From: Limnobacter parvus
Lineage (GTDB): Bacteria; Pseudomonadota; Gammaproteobacteria; Burkholderiales; Burkholderiaceae_B
NCBI RefSeq assembly: GCF_024623725.1
Contig: NZ_JANKHG010000016.1
Location: 141,029-205,028, forward strand
DNA: 64,000 nt
Direction of reading: 5' to 3'
Below the pieces are notes generated by a model. That model searched no databases, had not been told where the DNA came from, and saw only the letters and a program-made list of their open reading frames with translations. Each line of letters opens with the position of its first letter. The first letter of the stretch is position 1. Shown one piece after another: positions 16,716 through 26,303 of the stretch. Made by a program: the position numbers and the translations under genes.

Positions 16716-17066
16716 TCAAATGGGCCGCCAACACATCGTTTTGGTGAAGTGCTTCTCGATTTGATAGATCTCAGATCGAATGCAGCCAGGTTTGAACGAT
16801 ACGTTACGTAGATTGACCGGCAGTTCCCGTAAATTTTTGAGTATGTCTAGGTGGGCTTGTCTTTGCATATTCACTGAATCAAGTAGCTCAGGATTGTCAA
16901 TCGATTTGCTCAACTCAAAGTTCAAGTGATCTGCGAGAGCCCTTAAAGATTTAAAACTGGCAACAACATGGGCCACTTTTTGTTGCGGCGAGGCACAACC
17001 CACGGGCCTGGGGGTGTTCGGCACTGCTGCGGAAATGTTTAATTGCCGCGCCAAATTGTCAGCCAC
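16716..17066 (-). CDS. Small unrecognised protein (116 aa)
   Basis: This is a helical 116-aa protein beginning at GTG 17064-17066 without a clear ribosome binding site. The middle of the sequence (KSLRALADHLNFELSKS, then RQAHLDILKNLRELP) looks like an amphipathic helix pair. It has no signal peptide. It lies 106 bases upstream of the 675-aa gene on the same strand and may be cotranscribed with it. The function is unknown. A partner or chaperone-like role for the larger protein is conceivable only from position. Confidence 0.5.
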   Translation of the reverse strand: MADNLARQLNISAAVPNTPRPVGCASPQQKVAHVVASFKSLRALADHLNFELSKSIDNPELLDSVNMQRQAHLDILKNLRELPVNLRNVSFKPGCIRSEIYQIEKHFTKTMCWRPI

Positions 17067-17234
17067 CTAATTGCTGCTGCTGCCCTGTACGTCAAGATGC
17101 CTGTTTGTGCTGCTAACCATGTAAGTGGCGTGTGGGCAATTTGGGTTCCTTTTGGCTGTATTACTTTCGGTTAATTACGTTCTTTCCGGGTCTTGGTCGT
17201 TACAATAGGGCCATCGAACCCTTATTGAGTTGTT

Positions 17235-18221
17235 ATGCCCAATCACGTCTTAGCCGACAAATTCTCGTGTGCTCCCTTCATCAAGGAAATTGGTCGGGGA
17301 AAAGATGGTGCGCGCGGCCTTGCGAGCGAGCAGGCCAACGCGTTGTTCTCTGCCATTCTGCGGGGTGAGGTGTCTGATTTCGAGCTGGGTGCCGTACTGA
17401 TTGCATTGCGGGTGAAAGGCGAAAGCAATGACGAATTAATTGGTTTTCTTGAAGCGATTGCTGCGAATTGGCCGTTGGGTGAAAGCCTGCCAAATGGCCA
17501 TGCCTTCAGGATCCTAAATGAGCAGTCTGCGGAAAGTGGCAAGCCGGTAGTCGTGATACCGAGCTACAACGGTGCGCGGCGCAAACCGAATTTCACACCG
17601 CTGCTGGCTGGGTTGTTGGCCCAGAAAGGCTACCCGGTTTTTGTTCATGGGCTTGAAAGTGATTTCACTGGCAGGGTTACCAGTGCCGAGGTGTTTTCGC
17701 ATTTGAATTGGGGTGGTATTGAATTGAATTTCCCCGCGCCTGTTTACATGCCCATGGCGCAAATCTATCCGCGCATCGAGGCATTGCTTCAAACGCGAAA
17801 AGTGTTGGGCGTGCGCAGTTGCACCCACACCTTGGTGAAGCTGATGGTGCCCGCCGTGTTTGATCAATCCCTGCTTATTACCAGTTACACCCACCCTGAA
17901 TTCTGGAATTTACAGCGGGAAGTGTTGTGCGCCATGGGCCAAACAGCATTGGTGTTGCGGGGCCATGAAGGTGAGCCAGTGGCTGCCCCGTACCGTGCAC
18001 CGCGTATGGATGGTGTGAAGGCAGGCCGTACCTGGTGTATTGCCGAGCCCGAAAATCTGTTTACTGAACAGCCTGACCCACACCCAGACATTGATGCGGA
18101 ATCCACAGCACGCCTAATCGAAATGTGGCTGAACAATCCACAGGAAATGCCACATGGCTTTGCGCGCCAACTCGACGCCATTGAGGTCGTTCACCAGGCA
18201 ACAGCACATGCAGCAATTTGA
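17235..18221 (+). CDS. ybiB: YbiB/TrpD2-like phosphoribosyltransferase-fold DNA-binding protein
   Basis: The 328-aa protein has the fold of anthranilate phosphoribosyltransferase (TrpD): a helical N-terminal domain (EQANALFSAILRGEVSDFELGAVLIALRVKGE) followed by an alpha/beta domain (VVVIPSYNGARRKPNF, LGVRSCTHTLVKLM, VLRGHEGEPVAAPYR). Family knowledge: E. coli YbiB is TrpD-like but lacks the PRPP-binding glycine loop and binds nucleic acids. Here the region that would be GTGGD reads PSYNGARR, consistent with loss of enzyme activity. The start ATG 17235 follows a short leader. Its 3' end overlaps the downstream flavoprotein gene by 14 bases. Confidence 0.88.
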   Translation: MPNHVLADKFSCAPFIKEIGRGKDGARGLASEQANALFSAILRGEVSDFELGAVLIALRVKGESNDELIGFLEAIAANWPLGESLPNGHAFRILNEQSAESGKPVVVIPSYNGARRKPNFTPLLAGLLAQKGYPVFVHGLESDFTGRVTSAEVFSHLNWGGIELNFPAPVYMPMAQIYPRIEALLQTRKVLGVRSCTHTLVKLMVPAVFDQSLLITSYTHPEFWNLQREVLCAMGQTALVLRGHEGEPVAAPYRAPRMDGVKAGRTWCIAEPENLFTEQPDPHPDIDAESTARLIEMWLNNPQEMPHGFARQLDAIEVVHQATAHAAI

Positions 18222-19437
18222 TGTGTTGGTCATTGGTGCCGGCGCAGCCGGGCTGATGTGCGCGGCCCAGGCCGGGCAGGGTGGCTTGAATGTGGCGCTG
18301 TTGGACCACAGCGAGAAACTGGCCGAGAAAATTCGAATCAGCGGCGGTGGTCGCTGCAATTTCACAAATATCAATGTGTCGGAAGTGAATTTTATTTCTG
18401 AGAACCCTCGCTTCGCGCGCTCAGCCTTGAGCCGATATTCTTCGGCTGATTTCATTGCTTTGGTGAAGCGGCACAACATTCCGTTTCATGAAAAACACAA
18501 AGGCCAGTTGTTTTGCGATCGCAAAAGCGATGACATCATCGACATGCTGGCCGCTGAATGCAATGCAGGCAAAGTGAAATGGTTCAGGCCCCACAGTGTG
18601 AATGCTGTAGAGCATGATGGCAGCCAGTTCAAGCTGACCACTACGGCAGGCCCCTTGCAGGCCAGGCATTTGGTGGTGGCCACAGGTGGACTGCCCGTGC
18701 CTAAAATTGGCGCGACTGATTTCGGTCTGAAGCTGGCCAAGCAGTTTGGCCACGCGCTGGTGGATCAACGCCCCGCGCTGGTGCCGCTAACATTTGACTC
18801 TGCCCAGTGGGAACCGTTCGTTCAATTGGCGGGGCTGGCCTTGCCGGTTTTAAGCCGGGGAAGCGAAGCACAGGCCCCGTGGTTCGATGAAGATTTGCTG
18901 TTCACCCACCGTGGTTTAAGCGGACCTGCTGTGTTGCAGGCTTCTACTTACTGGAACCCGGGCAGGGCCATTACATTGAACCTGTCAGGGCGCGATTGCG
19001 AACCGGCCACCCTTCAAACTGATTTGTTACAAGCCACGCTGGGTGCAAAAGCCAATGCCGACAACTGGTTCGCTGCCCAAGTACCGCATTGGCCCAAGCG
19101 GCTTGTGCAGGCGTGGTTGAACAAACCTGAATTACAAGCCATTGCCGGGCGCAAAGTGGCTGAGTTGGGCAAAAAACAGTTGGGACCCCTGGCGCAGGCG
19201 GTGGCCAGTTGGCAACTGGTGCCCAGCGGCACAGAGGGCTATAAAAAAGCAGAGGTAATGCGCGGTGGTGTAAGCACTGCCGATTTGCATGCCAAAACCC
19301 TGGAATCGCGAAAAGTTGCAGGCCTTTATTTCATTGGCGAAGTGGTCGATGTGACCGGCTGGCTGGGTGGTTACAACTTCCAGTGGGCATGGGCCAGCGG
19401 CTACACGGCAGCGCATGCCATATTGAGCCAAAAATAG
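18208..19437 (+). CDS. BaiN/YhiN (HI0933)-family NAD(P)/FAD-dependent oxidoreductase
   Basis: I start the gene at ATG 18208, giving MQQFDVLVIGAGAAGLM, because the dinucleotide-binding GxGxxG motif normally lies at the very N-terminus of this family. The resulting 409-aa protein also shows KIRISGGGRCNFTN near residue 60, VVATGGLPVPKIGATDFG in the middle, and a C-terminal GEVVDVTGWLGGYNFQWAWASG. These mark the HI0933 flavoprotein group. The substrate is unknown. It overlaps ybiB by 14 bases, so the two are probably translated together. Confidence 0.9.
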   Translation: MQQFDVLVIGAGAAGLMCAAQAGQGGLNVALLDHSEKLAEKIRISGGGRCNFTNINVSEVNFISENPRFARSALSRYSSADFIALVKRHNIPFHEKHKGQLFCDRKSDDIIDMLAAECNAGKVKWFRPHSVNAVEHDGSQFKLTTTAGPLQARHLVVATGGLPVPKIGATDFGLKLAKQFGHALVDQRPALVPLTFDSAQWEPFVQLAGLALPVLSRGSEAQAPWFDEDLLFTHRGLSGPAVLQASTYWNPGRAITLNLSGRDCEPATLQTDLLQATLGAKANADNWFAAQVPHWPKRLVQAWLNKPELQAIAGRKVAELGKKQLGPLAQAVASWQLVPSGTEGYKKAEVMRGGVSTADLHAKTLESRKVAGLYFIGEVVDVTGWLGGYNFQWAWASGYTAAHAILSQK

Positions 19438-19615
19438 TTGAAAATTCTTGAGAAAACCTGCTTATGCGTGGTAATATCTCGGTCTTTGCCAGATTCTTGG
19501 CGGCAGCTATTTGCTTTCAGGTGTTGATTTCTTAAGGTTTTCTGTTTGAAATCAATGGGTTGGAAGGTATCGCTGTAACACCACAAACAAATTACGAACA
19601 CCCGATTGGAGCCTT

Positions 19616-19828
19616 ATGCCAAACGTTCGCGTTAAAGAAAACGAGCCATTTGAAGTTGCCCTGCGTCGCTTCAAGCGCACCATTGAAAAAACAGGTCTGT
19701 TGACTGAGCTGCGTTCACGCGAGTTCTACGAAAAGCCAACTGCAGAGCGCAAGCGCCTGCGTGCTGCTGCCGTAAAGCGTCACTACAAGCGCCTGCGTAG
19801 CCAAATGTTGCCCAAGAAAATGTATTGA
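19616..19828 (+). CDS. rpsU: 30S ribosomal protein bS21
   Basis: The 70-aa basic protein begins [20 protein letters not shown] and has the family's Arg-rich helices ([20 protein letters not shown]). bS21 binds the small subunit near the 3' end of 16S rRNA and assists initiation. It is followed 8 bases later by yqeY, then dnaG and rpoD, the classic macromolecular-synthesis arrangement. Confidence 0.98.
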   Translation: MPNVRVKENEPFEVALRRFKRTIEKTGLLTELRSREFYEKPTAERKRLRAAAVKRHYKRLRSQMLPKKMY

Positions 19829-19835
19829 TTCGTTT

Positions 19836-20282
19836 ATGTCCCTGAAAGCGCAAGTTCTCGAAGACATTAAGCAGGCCATGAAGGCCCGCGAGCAAGCTAG
19901 GCTCGCAACGCTTCGAATGCTTTCAGCGGCAATCAAGCAAAAAGAGGTCGACGAACGTGTCGAGCTCGACGATGGGGCGGTTCTAGCCATCATCGAAAAG
20001 CAAATCAAGCAGCGAAATGAAGCCGCCATCCAGTTTGAGCAGGGTGGTCGGCCAGAGTCGGCTGAGGCTGAAAAAGCTGAGGCTGCCATTTTGGCGTCTT
20101 ACCTTCCAGCACAATTGTCTGAGGCCGAAGTTGTGGCTGAAATTGCTGCAATTGTTCAAGCCGTGGGCGCCAATGGCCCCCAAGACATGGGCAAGGTAAT
20201 GGGCGCTGTGAAAGCGAAGCTTGCAGGAAAGGCTGACATGGGCAAGGTGTCTGGCCTTGTGAAAGCAGTACTGTCGAAGTAA
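19836..20282 (+). CDS. yqeY: GatB/YqeY domain-containing protein
   Basis: The 148-aa YqeY-family protein starts MSLKAQVLEDIKQAMKAREQARLATLRML. It contains the conserved helices KQKEVDERVELDD and the second helical domain (SYLPAQLSEAEV, then GPQDMGKVMGAVKAKLAGKADMGKVSGLVKAVL). That second domain is related to the tRNA-binding tail domain of amidotransferase GatB. Its function is not established, and a tRNA-related role is assumed from the fold. It sits between rpsU and dnaG as in many proteobacteria. Confidence 0.95.
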   Translation: MSLKAQVLEDIKQAMKAREQARLATLRMLSAAIKQKEVDERVELDDGAVLAIIEKQIKQRNEAAIQFEQGGRPESAEAEKAEAAILASYLPAQLSEAEVVAEIAAIVQAVGANGPQDMGKVMGAVKAKLAGKADMGKVSGLVKAVLSK

Positions 20283-20429
20283 GCGCACCAGCATTACCAA
20301 GCCATCACTGTCAAACTAAGGAAATTCAGCGCGCGCAAGCGCGATTTTCGTTTCAACCCCCTTGGGTTTGTTATTCTTGAAAGCAGGCTTTTGCCATGGC
20401 TTTTCCGCAAGTGAATTCACCCAAACCGC

Positions 20430-22262
20430 ATGATTCCACAAAGCTTTATCGACGATTTGCTATACCGCCTAGACATCACCGATGTGGTGGGGCGCTACGT
20501 GCAATTGAAAGCAGCAGGCGCGAATTTGCAGGGCTTGTGCCCATTTCACAATGAAAAATCTCCCTCGTTTACAGTAAGCCCATCAAAACAGTTTTATCAC
20601 TGCTTTGGTTGTGGGGCTCATGGCAATGCCGTGGGTTTTGTGATGGAACACTTGGGCATGACTTTTCCCGAGGCGGTTGAGAGCCTGGCTGGGAATTTGG
20701 GAATTGATGTGCCCCATGAGAAAGGCATGGATGTTCCCGCCGAGGTACGTTCAGAGCGGGAAGAGTTGGTTGAGTTGCTGACCCGCGCGGCAAATTATTA
20801 CAAAGCCCAGCTTAAAAAAAGCCCGCTCGCCATTGATTATTTGAAGAATCGTGGCTTGACTGGGCAAGTGGCAGCCCGCTACGGCATGGGCTATGCGCCC
20901 GATACGTACCAGAACCTGGAAACAGTGGTCGACAACTACGCCAGCAACACTCAGTTGGATTTGGCGGGCTTGACCAAGATGAGCGACAGCAACCGCCGTT
21001 ACGATGCATTTCGCGGGCGCATCATGTTCCCGATTCGAAATGCCAAAGGGCAGGTGATTGGCTTTGGTGGCCGCGTGCTGGGCGATGAAAAGCCGAAGTA
21101 CCTGAACAGCCCCGAAACCCCGGTATTTTCAAAGGGGCACGAGGTCTACGGCCTATTCGAAGCTCGGCAGGCAATTCACAAAATGGGCTACGCCCTGGTC
21201 ACCGAAGGCTACATGGATGTGGTGGCCCTGGCCCAGTGGGGGTTTGAAAATGCAGTGGCCACCTTGGGCACTGCGGTAACACCCGACCATGTGTTGAAGC
21301 TGTTCAAGCAAACCGACCGCCTGGTGTTTGCGTTCGATGGTGATGGTGCGGGCCAGAAGGCCGCATGGCGTGCCTTGCTGGCCTGTTTGCCGCATGTTAG
21401 CGAAAACAAGCGGGCCGATTTTATTTTTTTGCCCGCCGAGCATGACCCCGATTCATTCATTCGCACCGAGGGGCCGGATGGATTCGAGGCCATGGTGGCG
21501 CAAGCCGCTTCGCTGTCAGAGTACCTGACCCGTTACCTGGAGCGTAATTACCCTTTACAGCAAATCGAGGGCAGTGCCGCAGCCATTTCATTTTTGAAGC
21601 CGCTGATTGTGCAAATGCAGCCCACCGTTTACAGGTCCTCACTTTTGCGCGCTTTGGCCAATTTGCTGGGTGCAACGCCGATGGAATTAAGCCGGCATTT
21701 GGGTTTGAAAAGCAGGGAAGGCGGTGGCGATTACTTTTCGCCAAAGAACAAAGGTCAATTTCAAGGCAAAAAGTTCGGGAAATACAAAGACGAGCCTTTG
21801 CAGAACAACTGGGGCCCCAGACCCACGGCGAAGTCGCCCCTTCTAAGTTTGGCTGCGCGGGTAATTCGGGCGCCGCAATTGGTGAATTTGTGTGATTCCC
21901 TGTTGGCTTTGTATGAAAGGGAAGAAAAACCAGCGCTCGAAGTGCATAGTTTTGTTCATTTGCTTGAAAAAGTCAGAAATGACCCCAATCTTCTTGAAGC
22001 GCGCTTGCAGCATGCGTTTAACGACGAAACACACCAAAACTGGGTTAACTCCGTTTTAAAAGAAGCCCGCAGTTTGGATGATTCCCTCGATTTTGAAACC
22101 GAGTTGCGTTCTGGCGTGTATCAATGTAGTGAATTGTGGTTCAAAGACGAGCTGGAGCGACTCACCGAGGCAATGCCTACACAGGGGGAGCAACTACGTT
22201 GGTATCACGAGTGCATGCAACGCTTTCAAGAATTGAAACAGAAGCGAGTTAATCAGTTATAA
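20430..22262 (+). CDS. dnaG: DNA primase DnaG
   Basis: DnaG synthesises RNA primers at the replication fork. The 610-aa protein has an N-terminal zinc-binding domain (CPFHNEKSPSF, then FYHCFGCGAHGN), the RNA polymerase core region (GYAPD, MFPIRNAKGQVIGFGGRVLG), and a TOPRIM domain (VTEGYMDVVALAQWG at about residue 257, FAFDGDGAGQKAAWRA at about residue 304). A C-terminal DnaB-interaction region is predicted beyond residue about 450. The stop is followed by an 84-base gap to rpoD. Confidence 0.97.
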   Translation: MIPQSFIDDLLYRLDITDVVGRYVQLKAAGANLQGLCPFHNEKSPSFTVSPSKQFYHCFGCGAHGNAVGFVMEHLGMTFPEAVESLAGNLGIDVPHEKGMDVPAEVRSEREELVELLTRAANYYKAQLKKSPLAIDYLKNRGLTGQVAARYGMGYAPDTYQNLETVVDNYASNTQLDLAGLTKMSDSNRRYDAFRGRIMFPIRNAKGQVIGFGGRVLGDEKPKYLNSPETPVFSKGHEVYGLFEARQAIHKMGYALVTEGYMDVVALAQWGFENAVATLGTAVTPDHVLKLFKQTDRLVFAFDGDGAGQKAAWRALLACLPHVSENKRADFIFLPAEHDPDSFIRTEGPDGFEAMVAQAASLSEYLTRYLERNYPLQQIEGSAAAISFLKPLIVQMQPTVYRSSLLRALANLLGATPMELSRHLGLKSREGGGDYFSPKNKGQFQGKKFGKYKDEPLQNNWGPRPTAKSPLLSLAARVIRAPQLVNLCDSLLALYEREEKPALEVHSFVHLLEKVRNDPNLLEARLQHAFNDETHQNWVNSVLKEARSLDDSLDFETELRSGVYQCSELWFKDELERLTEAMPTQGEQLRWYHECMQRFQELKQKRVNQL

Positions 22263-22346
22263 TTAAAGGTTACGGTGCAGGTTTTGCATCTTTTGTTGTG
22301 CGTTTTTGCGCACTAAGTGGCTGTAATTGAGTTGTTCAGGGAATGA

Positions 22347-24938
22347 ATGTTCAAAATACTTAACATTTTTTCAAAAACGCAGGAACAGAAAGCGAAATCC
22401 GGCCACAAAACCAAGTCTGGGACATCACAAGACGTGATTACTCAGCATTCCGATACACAATCACAGATTCCTGGTGGCCAAAAGCCGGAGAAGGAATCCT
22501 CCACTAAGGCATCCAAACGCAAGGGAGCGTCGTCAATGGCAGGAAAGAAGGTTTCTCCTCAAAAGGCAACTGTAAAAAAAGCGAATGAAAACACCGTGGT
22601 AAAGAAGACAGAATCCAAGAAAACAGCACCTGTTGCTGAAAAGCCTGCTAGCAAGAAAGCCGCTGCACCCGCAACCGTTGTGGCTGAAGACACGCCCAAA
22701 CGCGGACGCAAGCCCAAAGCTGCTGAGCCTGTTGTAGTGCAGGTCGTTGAAGTGGCAGCCGAAGAAGCTCAACCTAAAAAGCGGGGACGCAAGCCTAAGG
22801 TTCTGGAGCAAGCTGCACCGGTAATCTCCGCAGATGCCCCCAAAGGCCGTGGACGCCCGCCAAAGGCAGTCGCCAGCAAGCCCAAGGCCGAAGAGGAAGA
22901 TGATGACGATCTGGATTCAGGCAGTGATGCTTCGATTGATTCAGACGATGTACCCGAAGACGACGACAGCGATGCTAAAAAAGCAGATTTGGTTATTATG
23001 CCCAAGCGTGGTCGTGGATCCAAAGCCAAAGACAAGGCCCTGATCAATTCTGCATACCTAAGCTCGGCCAACGCCACAGTTGAAGAACTTGAATTGCGTC
23101 GCACGCAGCTTAAAACCCTGATCAAGATGGGTAAAGAGCGCGGCTACCTGACATTTGCCGAGATTAATGATCACCTGCCCGACGATGTAACAGACGGCGA
23201 AGTGATCGAAGCCATGGTCAGCACATTCAACGACATGGGCATCACTGTTTACGAGCAGGCCCCAGACGCTGAAGCGTTGCTGATGAATGACAATGCGCCG
23301 GTGGGTACTTCTGCAGAAGACGCAGAAGAAGAAGCTGAAGCCGCGCTAAGCAACGTGGACTCGGAATTTGGCCGTACCACCGACCCTGTTCGCATGTACA
23401 TGCGTGAAATGGGTACGGTTGAGTTGTTGACTCGCGAAGGCGAAATTGAAATTGCCAAGCGCATTGAAGCTGGTTTGAAAGACATGGTGCAGGCTATTTC
23501 CGCCTGCCCGGCCATTGTTGAAGACGTGGTCGGTTTGGGCCAGCGCATTGCCGAAGGTTTGTCGACTGTCGACGAAGTGGTGGATGGAATAATTGATGAC
23601 TCCATCACCGAAGAAATGGTTGAGGCCGCTGCGCCCGAAGAAACCAACGACGACGAAGAAAGCGATGACGAAGAAGAAGGCAATGACGGAGGTACCACTT
23701 CAGGCATGTCGGCTCGCCAGCTTGAAGAGTTGAAGCGCAATTCGCTGGTTGTGTTTGCTGAAATTGAGAAGCAGTTCACCAAGCTTAAAAAGGTGCGTGC
23801 AGACGGTGGTTACAACACAGCCGCCTACAAGAAAGCCAAGGAAGCGATCGCCGAGCAGTTCATGAAGATTCGCTTTACTGCGAAGCAGGTTGAGCGTTTG
23901 TGCAGCATTTTGCGCGAACAGGTCGATGGTGTGCGTCGCATTGAACGTGAAATTTACGACATTTCAGTGAACCGTGTGGGCGTTCCGCGCGAACAGTTTA
24001 TCGACAAGTTCCGTGGCCATGAAGTGGAAGCTGCATGGGTTAACACATTCAGTGCATCGAACGCAGCTTGGGCTGAAACTTGGGCGCGTAATGTGCCTGC
24101 GATCAATGAATTGCAACAGAAACTGGTCGCCATTCAGGACGCAGTTTCACTGCCATTGAACGATTTACGTGCAATCAACAAGCAAATGGTTTCTGGCGAA
24201 AACCGCGCCCGTTTGGCCAAGCGTGAGATGATTGAAGCCAACTTGCGTTTGGTAATTTCAATTGCCAAAAAGTACACCAACCGTGGCTTGCAGTTCCTTG
24301 ATTTGATTCAGGAAGGCAATGTGGGCTTGATGAAGGCGGTGGACAAGTTTGAATACCGCCGCGGCTACAAGTTTTCAACGTATGCCACATGGTGGATTCG
24401 CCAGGCGATTACCCGTTCTATCGCAGACCAGGCGCGCACCATTCGTATTCCGGTGCACATGATCGAAACCATCAATAAGATGAATCGAATCAGCCGCCAG
24501 ATTTTGCAGGAAACTGGTATTGAGCCCGATCCAGCCACGCTGGCTGAACGCATGGAAATGCCAGAAGAGAAAATTCGCAAGATCTTGAAAATCGCAAAAG
24601 AGCCGATTTCGATGGAAACACCGATTGGTGACGATGACGATTCTCATTTGGGCGATTTCATTGAAGACAATCACACCTTGGCCCCTCAAGATGCAGCGCA
24701 GTACAGCAGCCTGCGCTTCGTGACCAAGGATGTGCTGGATTCACTGACCCCACGCGAAGCCAAAGTGCTGCGCATGCGTTTCGGCATTGAAATGAGCACT
24801 GACCACACGCTGGAAGAAGTGGGCAAGCAGTTTGATGTAACCCGTGAGCGGATTCGTCAAATCGAAGCCAAGGCACTTCGAAAGCTGCGCCACCCCAGCC
24901 GTTCAGACAAGCTAAAGAGCTTCCTGGAAGGCGAATAA
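22347..24938 (+). CDS. rpoD: RNA polymerase sigma-70 factor RpoD
   Basis: This is the primary sigma factor. Conserved regions are clear: 1.2 ([21 protein letters not shown]), a non-conserved acidic insert, 2.1-2.4 ([21 protein letters not shown]), 3 ([13 protein letters not shown]) and 4 (the helix-turn-helix [20 protein letters not shown]). At 863 aa it is long because of an N-terminal Lys/Ala/Pro-rich tail with four basic RGR cores (RGRKPK twice, [13 protein letters not shown]), then an Asp/Glu-rich block. The start is uncertain. ATG 22347 has AGGGA four bases upstream, while ATG 22536 ([15 protein letters not shown]) has AAGGGAG at good spacing and would give about 800 aa. Confidence 0.96.
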   Translation: MFKILNIFSKTQEQKAKSGHKTKSGTSQDVITQHSDTQSQIPGGQKPEKESSTKASKRKGASSMAGKKVSPQKATVKKANENTVVKKTESKKTAPVAEKPASKKAAAPATVVAEDTPKRGRKPKAAEPVVVQVVEVAAEEAQPKKRGRKPKVLEQAAPVISADAPKGRGRPPKAVASKPKAEEEDDDDLDSGSDASIDSDDVPEDDDSDAKKADLVIMPKRGRGSKAKDKALINSAYLSSANATVEELELRRTQLKTLIKMGKERGYLTFAEINDHLPDDVTDGEVIEAMVSTFNDMGITVYEQAPDAEALLMNDNAPVGTSAEDAEEEAEAALSNVDSEFGRTTDPVRMYMREMGTVELLTREGEIEIAKRIEAGLKDMVQAISACPAIVEDVVGLGQRIAEGLSTVDEVVDGIIDDSITEEMVEAAAPEETNDDEESDDEEEGNDGGTTSGMSARQLEELKRNSLVVFAEIEKQFTKLKKVRADGGYNTAAYKKAKEAIAEQFMKIRFTAKQVERLCSILREQVDGVRRIEREIYDISVNRVGVPREQFIDKFRGHEVEAAWVNTFSASNAAWAETWARNVPAINELQQKLVAIQDAVSLPLNDLRAINKQMVSGENRARLAKREMIEANLRLVISIAKKYTNRGLQFLDLIQEGNVGLMKAVDKFEYRRGYKFSTYATWWIRQAITRSIADQARTIRIPVHMIETINKMNRISRQILQETGIEPDPATLAERMEMPEEKIRKILKIAKEPISMETPIGDDDDSHLGDFIEDNHTLAPQDAAQYSSLRFVTKDVLDSLTPREAKVLRMRFGIEMSTDHTLEEVGKQFDVTRERIRQIEAKALRKLRHPSRSDKLKSFLEGE

Positions 24939-24957
24939 GGCTTTTAAAAGGTAATGT

Positions 24958-25033
24958 GGGGCTATAGCTCAGCGGTTAGAGCAGAGGACTCATAATCCTT
25001 TGGTCCCCGGTTCAAATCCGGGTGGCCCTACCA
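24958..25033 (+). tRNA. tRNA with CAU anticodon, probably tRNA-Ile2 (k2C34) or tRNA-Met
   Basis: A 76-nt cloverleaf with encoded CCA: acceptor GGGGCTA pairs with TGGCCCT (two wobbles), discriminator A at 25030. The T arm is CCCGG-TTCAAAT-CCGGG. The anticodon arm AGGAC-TCATAAT-CCT presents CAT. The body (AGAGCAGAGGACTCATAATCCTTTGGTC) is closer to known minor-isoleucine tRNAs of the ileX type than to elongator tRNA-Met, but CAU tRNAs cannot be separated with certainty by eye. It lies just downstream of rpoD. Confidence 0.93.
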
Positions 25034-25042
25034 GTAATATGA

Positions 25043-25077
25043 GGGACTTAGAGGCGACAAGCTTCTAAGTCCTTTTT
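25043..25077 (+). terminator. Terminator after tRNA, possibly bidirectional
   Basis: GGACTTAGA (25044-25052) pairs with TCTAAGTCC (25064-25072) around a short loop, followed by five T. It follows the tRNA by 10 bases and overlaps the 3' end of the convergent DedA-like gene (stop at 25065). Confidence 0.85.
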
Positions 25078-25574
25078 GTTTCAATTCCCTTGTAGTGCTT
25101 CATCCACTTCAATCCTTTCAGAGTCACCTTCGATATAAAGTAAAACCTGATGGTTCGGCCCAACACCACTGCGGGCAAAAACAAGGCCATGGGCATCGCC
25201 CCTGCACCGGCTGCCAGTGCAAGTGTTTTAAACGGAATGGGTGCAAATGCTGCGACGAATAAAATGGGTGAGCCGTATTGGGCCATCAGCACTGTGGCCT
25301 GGTTGATTTCTTCGAGATTTGTAGATTGGGCCCAAGTTGCCAATTCCCCCGCAAATGCGAACCCCAAGAAGTAAGCTGAACAGGCACCAGCCACAGAAAA
25401 TACCACACAGGCAATCATGAGCGGCTTCCAGCGGTCAGGGCGGCCAATGATCATGGGCGGAAGCATCACATCGCTGGGCACTGGGAAAATAAAACCACCC
25501 AGGTAGGTCAGCAGGCACATGGCTGCAATACCGAAGCGGCTATTGGCCAGTTTCTCGCAAAACGATTTAAGCAT
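25065..25574 (-). CDS. DedA/YqaA-type VTT-domain membrane protein
   Basis: The 169-aa membrane protein has four to five hydrophobic segments. The VTT (DedA/SNARE-associated) core is recognisable: GGFIFPVPSDVMLPPMI near residue 26, an SxxGACSAYFLGFAFAG segment, and FVAAFAPIPFKTLALAAGA near residue 107, with Pro and Gly residues typical of the re-entrant loops of DedA proteins. Family knowledge links DedA proteins to lipid transport and membrane homeostasis, and the small YqaA subgroup is uncharacterised. It is convergent with the rpoD-tRNA unit. Confidence 0.85.
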   Translation of the reverse strand: MLKSFCEKLANSRFGIAAMCLLTYLGGFIFPVPSDVMLPPMIIGRPDRWKPLMIACVVFSVAGACSAYFLGFAFAGELATWAQSTNLEEINQATVLMAQYGSPILFVAAFAPIPFKTLALAAGAGAMPMALFLPAVVLGRTIRFYFISKVTLKGLKWMKHYKGIETKRT

Positions 25575-25631
25575 GGCCTGGTGTTGCTTACGGAAGGCTG
25601 TTGAAGCCTCAAATAATGACTGAGTAATGTT

Positions 25632-26036
25632 TCAGGTTTTAATCAACATGGCATTGAATTCACGCATAACCTGAGAAAACGCGTCTGCATGGACGGATTC
25701 CAAGCGGTTTGCCCGCAACTTTGCGACATGCTCGAAAGTAAGTGGGCCCGCTTCAACAACACCCATTGTCCAGTTGCTAAACAGCCGTTCTTTAACGGGC
25801 GTGATGTGAATGATTCGGCTGTCGGTGTGCCGCTTGTCATCAAGAATTTTTACATAGGTACGAAGCACGGCCTGTTCAGGCCCTTCGAGTACCTGCATGA
25901 ACATGCCACCGCCATGAACCAACACGCCAGTAATTCCTGCCTCGCTGTTATTTTTTCGGGAGGTCAGAAGTATTTCGTCCAAGGTGTCCTTGTTGAAATC
26001 AGGTTTGGCTTGGCTGCAGTAAAGAAGACGAATCAT
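25632..26036 (-). CDS. BLUF-domain blue-light photoreceptor
   Basis: The 134-aa protein is a stand-alone BLUF domain that binds FAD. The photoactive residues are present at the expected places: Y6 (RLLYCSQ), N30 (RKNN), Q48 (FMQVLEG) and W89/M91 (FSNWTMG). The remaining about 40 residues form the capping helices. With no output domain it should act through a protein partner. It is divergent from the FlgM-like gene at 26304. A second BLUF protein lies at 50329-50808 and has the same key residue numbering. Confidence 0.93.
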   Translation of the reverse strand: MIRLLYCSQAKPDFNKDTLDEILLTSRKNNSEAGITGVLVHGGGMFMQVLEGPEQAVLRTYVKILDDKRHTDSRIIHITPVKERLFSNWTMGVVEAGPLTFEHVAKLRANRLESVHADAFSQVMREFNAMLIKT

Positions 26037-26303
26037 GTTTTGCTGTCCGGTTTGGCGTGAAAGTATCTGCTGCTTTTTACCATCATAGTGGGTAAAGGCA
26101 ATCGCAAGTTGTAGGTGAAAAAATATTTCGTGGCAGGAGGCGTCAGTAATTGAGACGATTGGGAGGCCACAATGTTCATCAGGATGACGCCTTGTCAGCC
26201 AATGCCTTGCAAGTCATCTCCAGGCGTTCCGATTTAATTCAGTGTCGGTTCTGGGTATCTTGATTGTCTTCTGAGTCCATCACCCAACATCCAAAAGCGC
26301 ACC

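Noticed and set aside
20320..20360. Possible terminator after yqeY
   Set aside because: Only a three-base-pair GC stem can be formed before the T-rich stretch.
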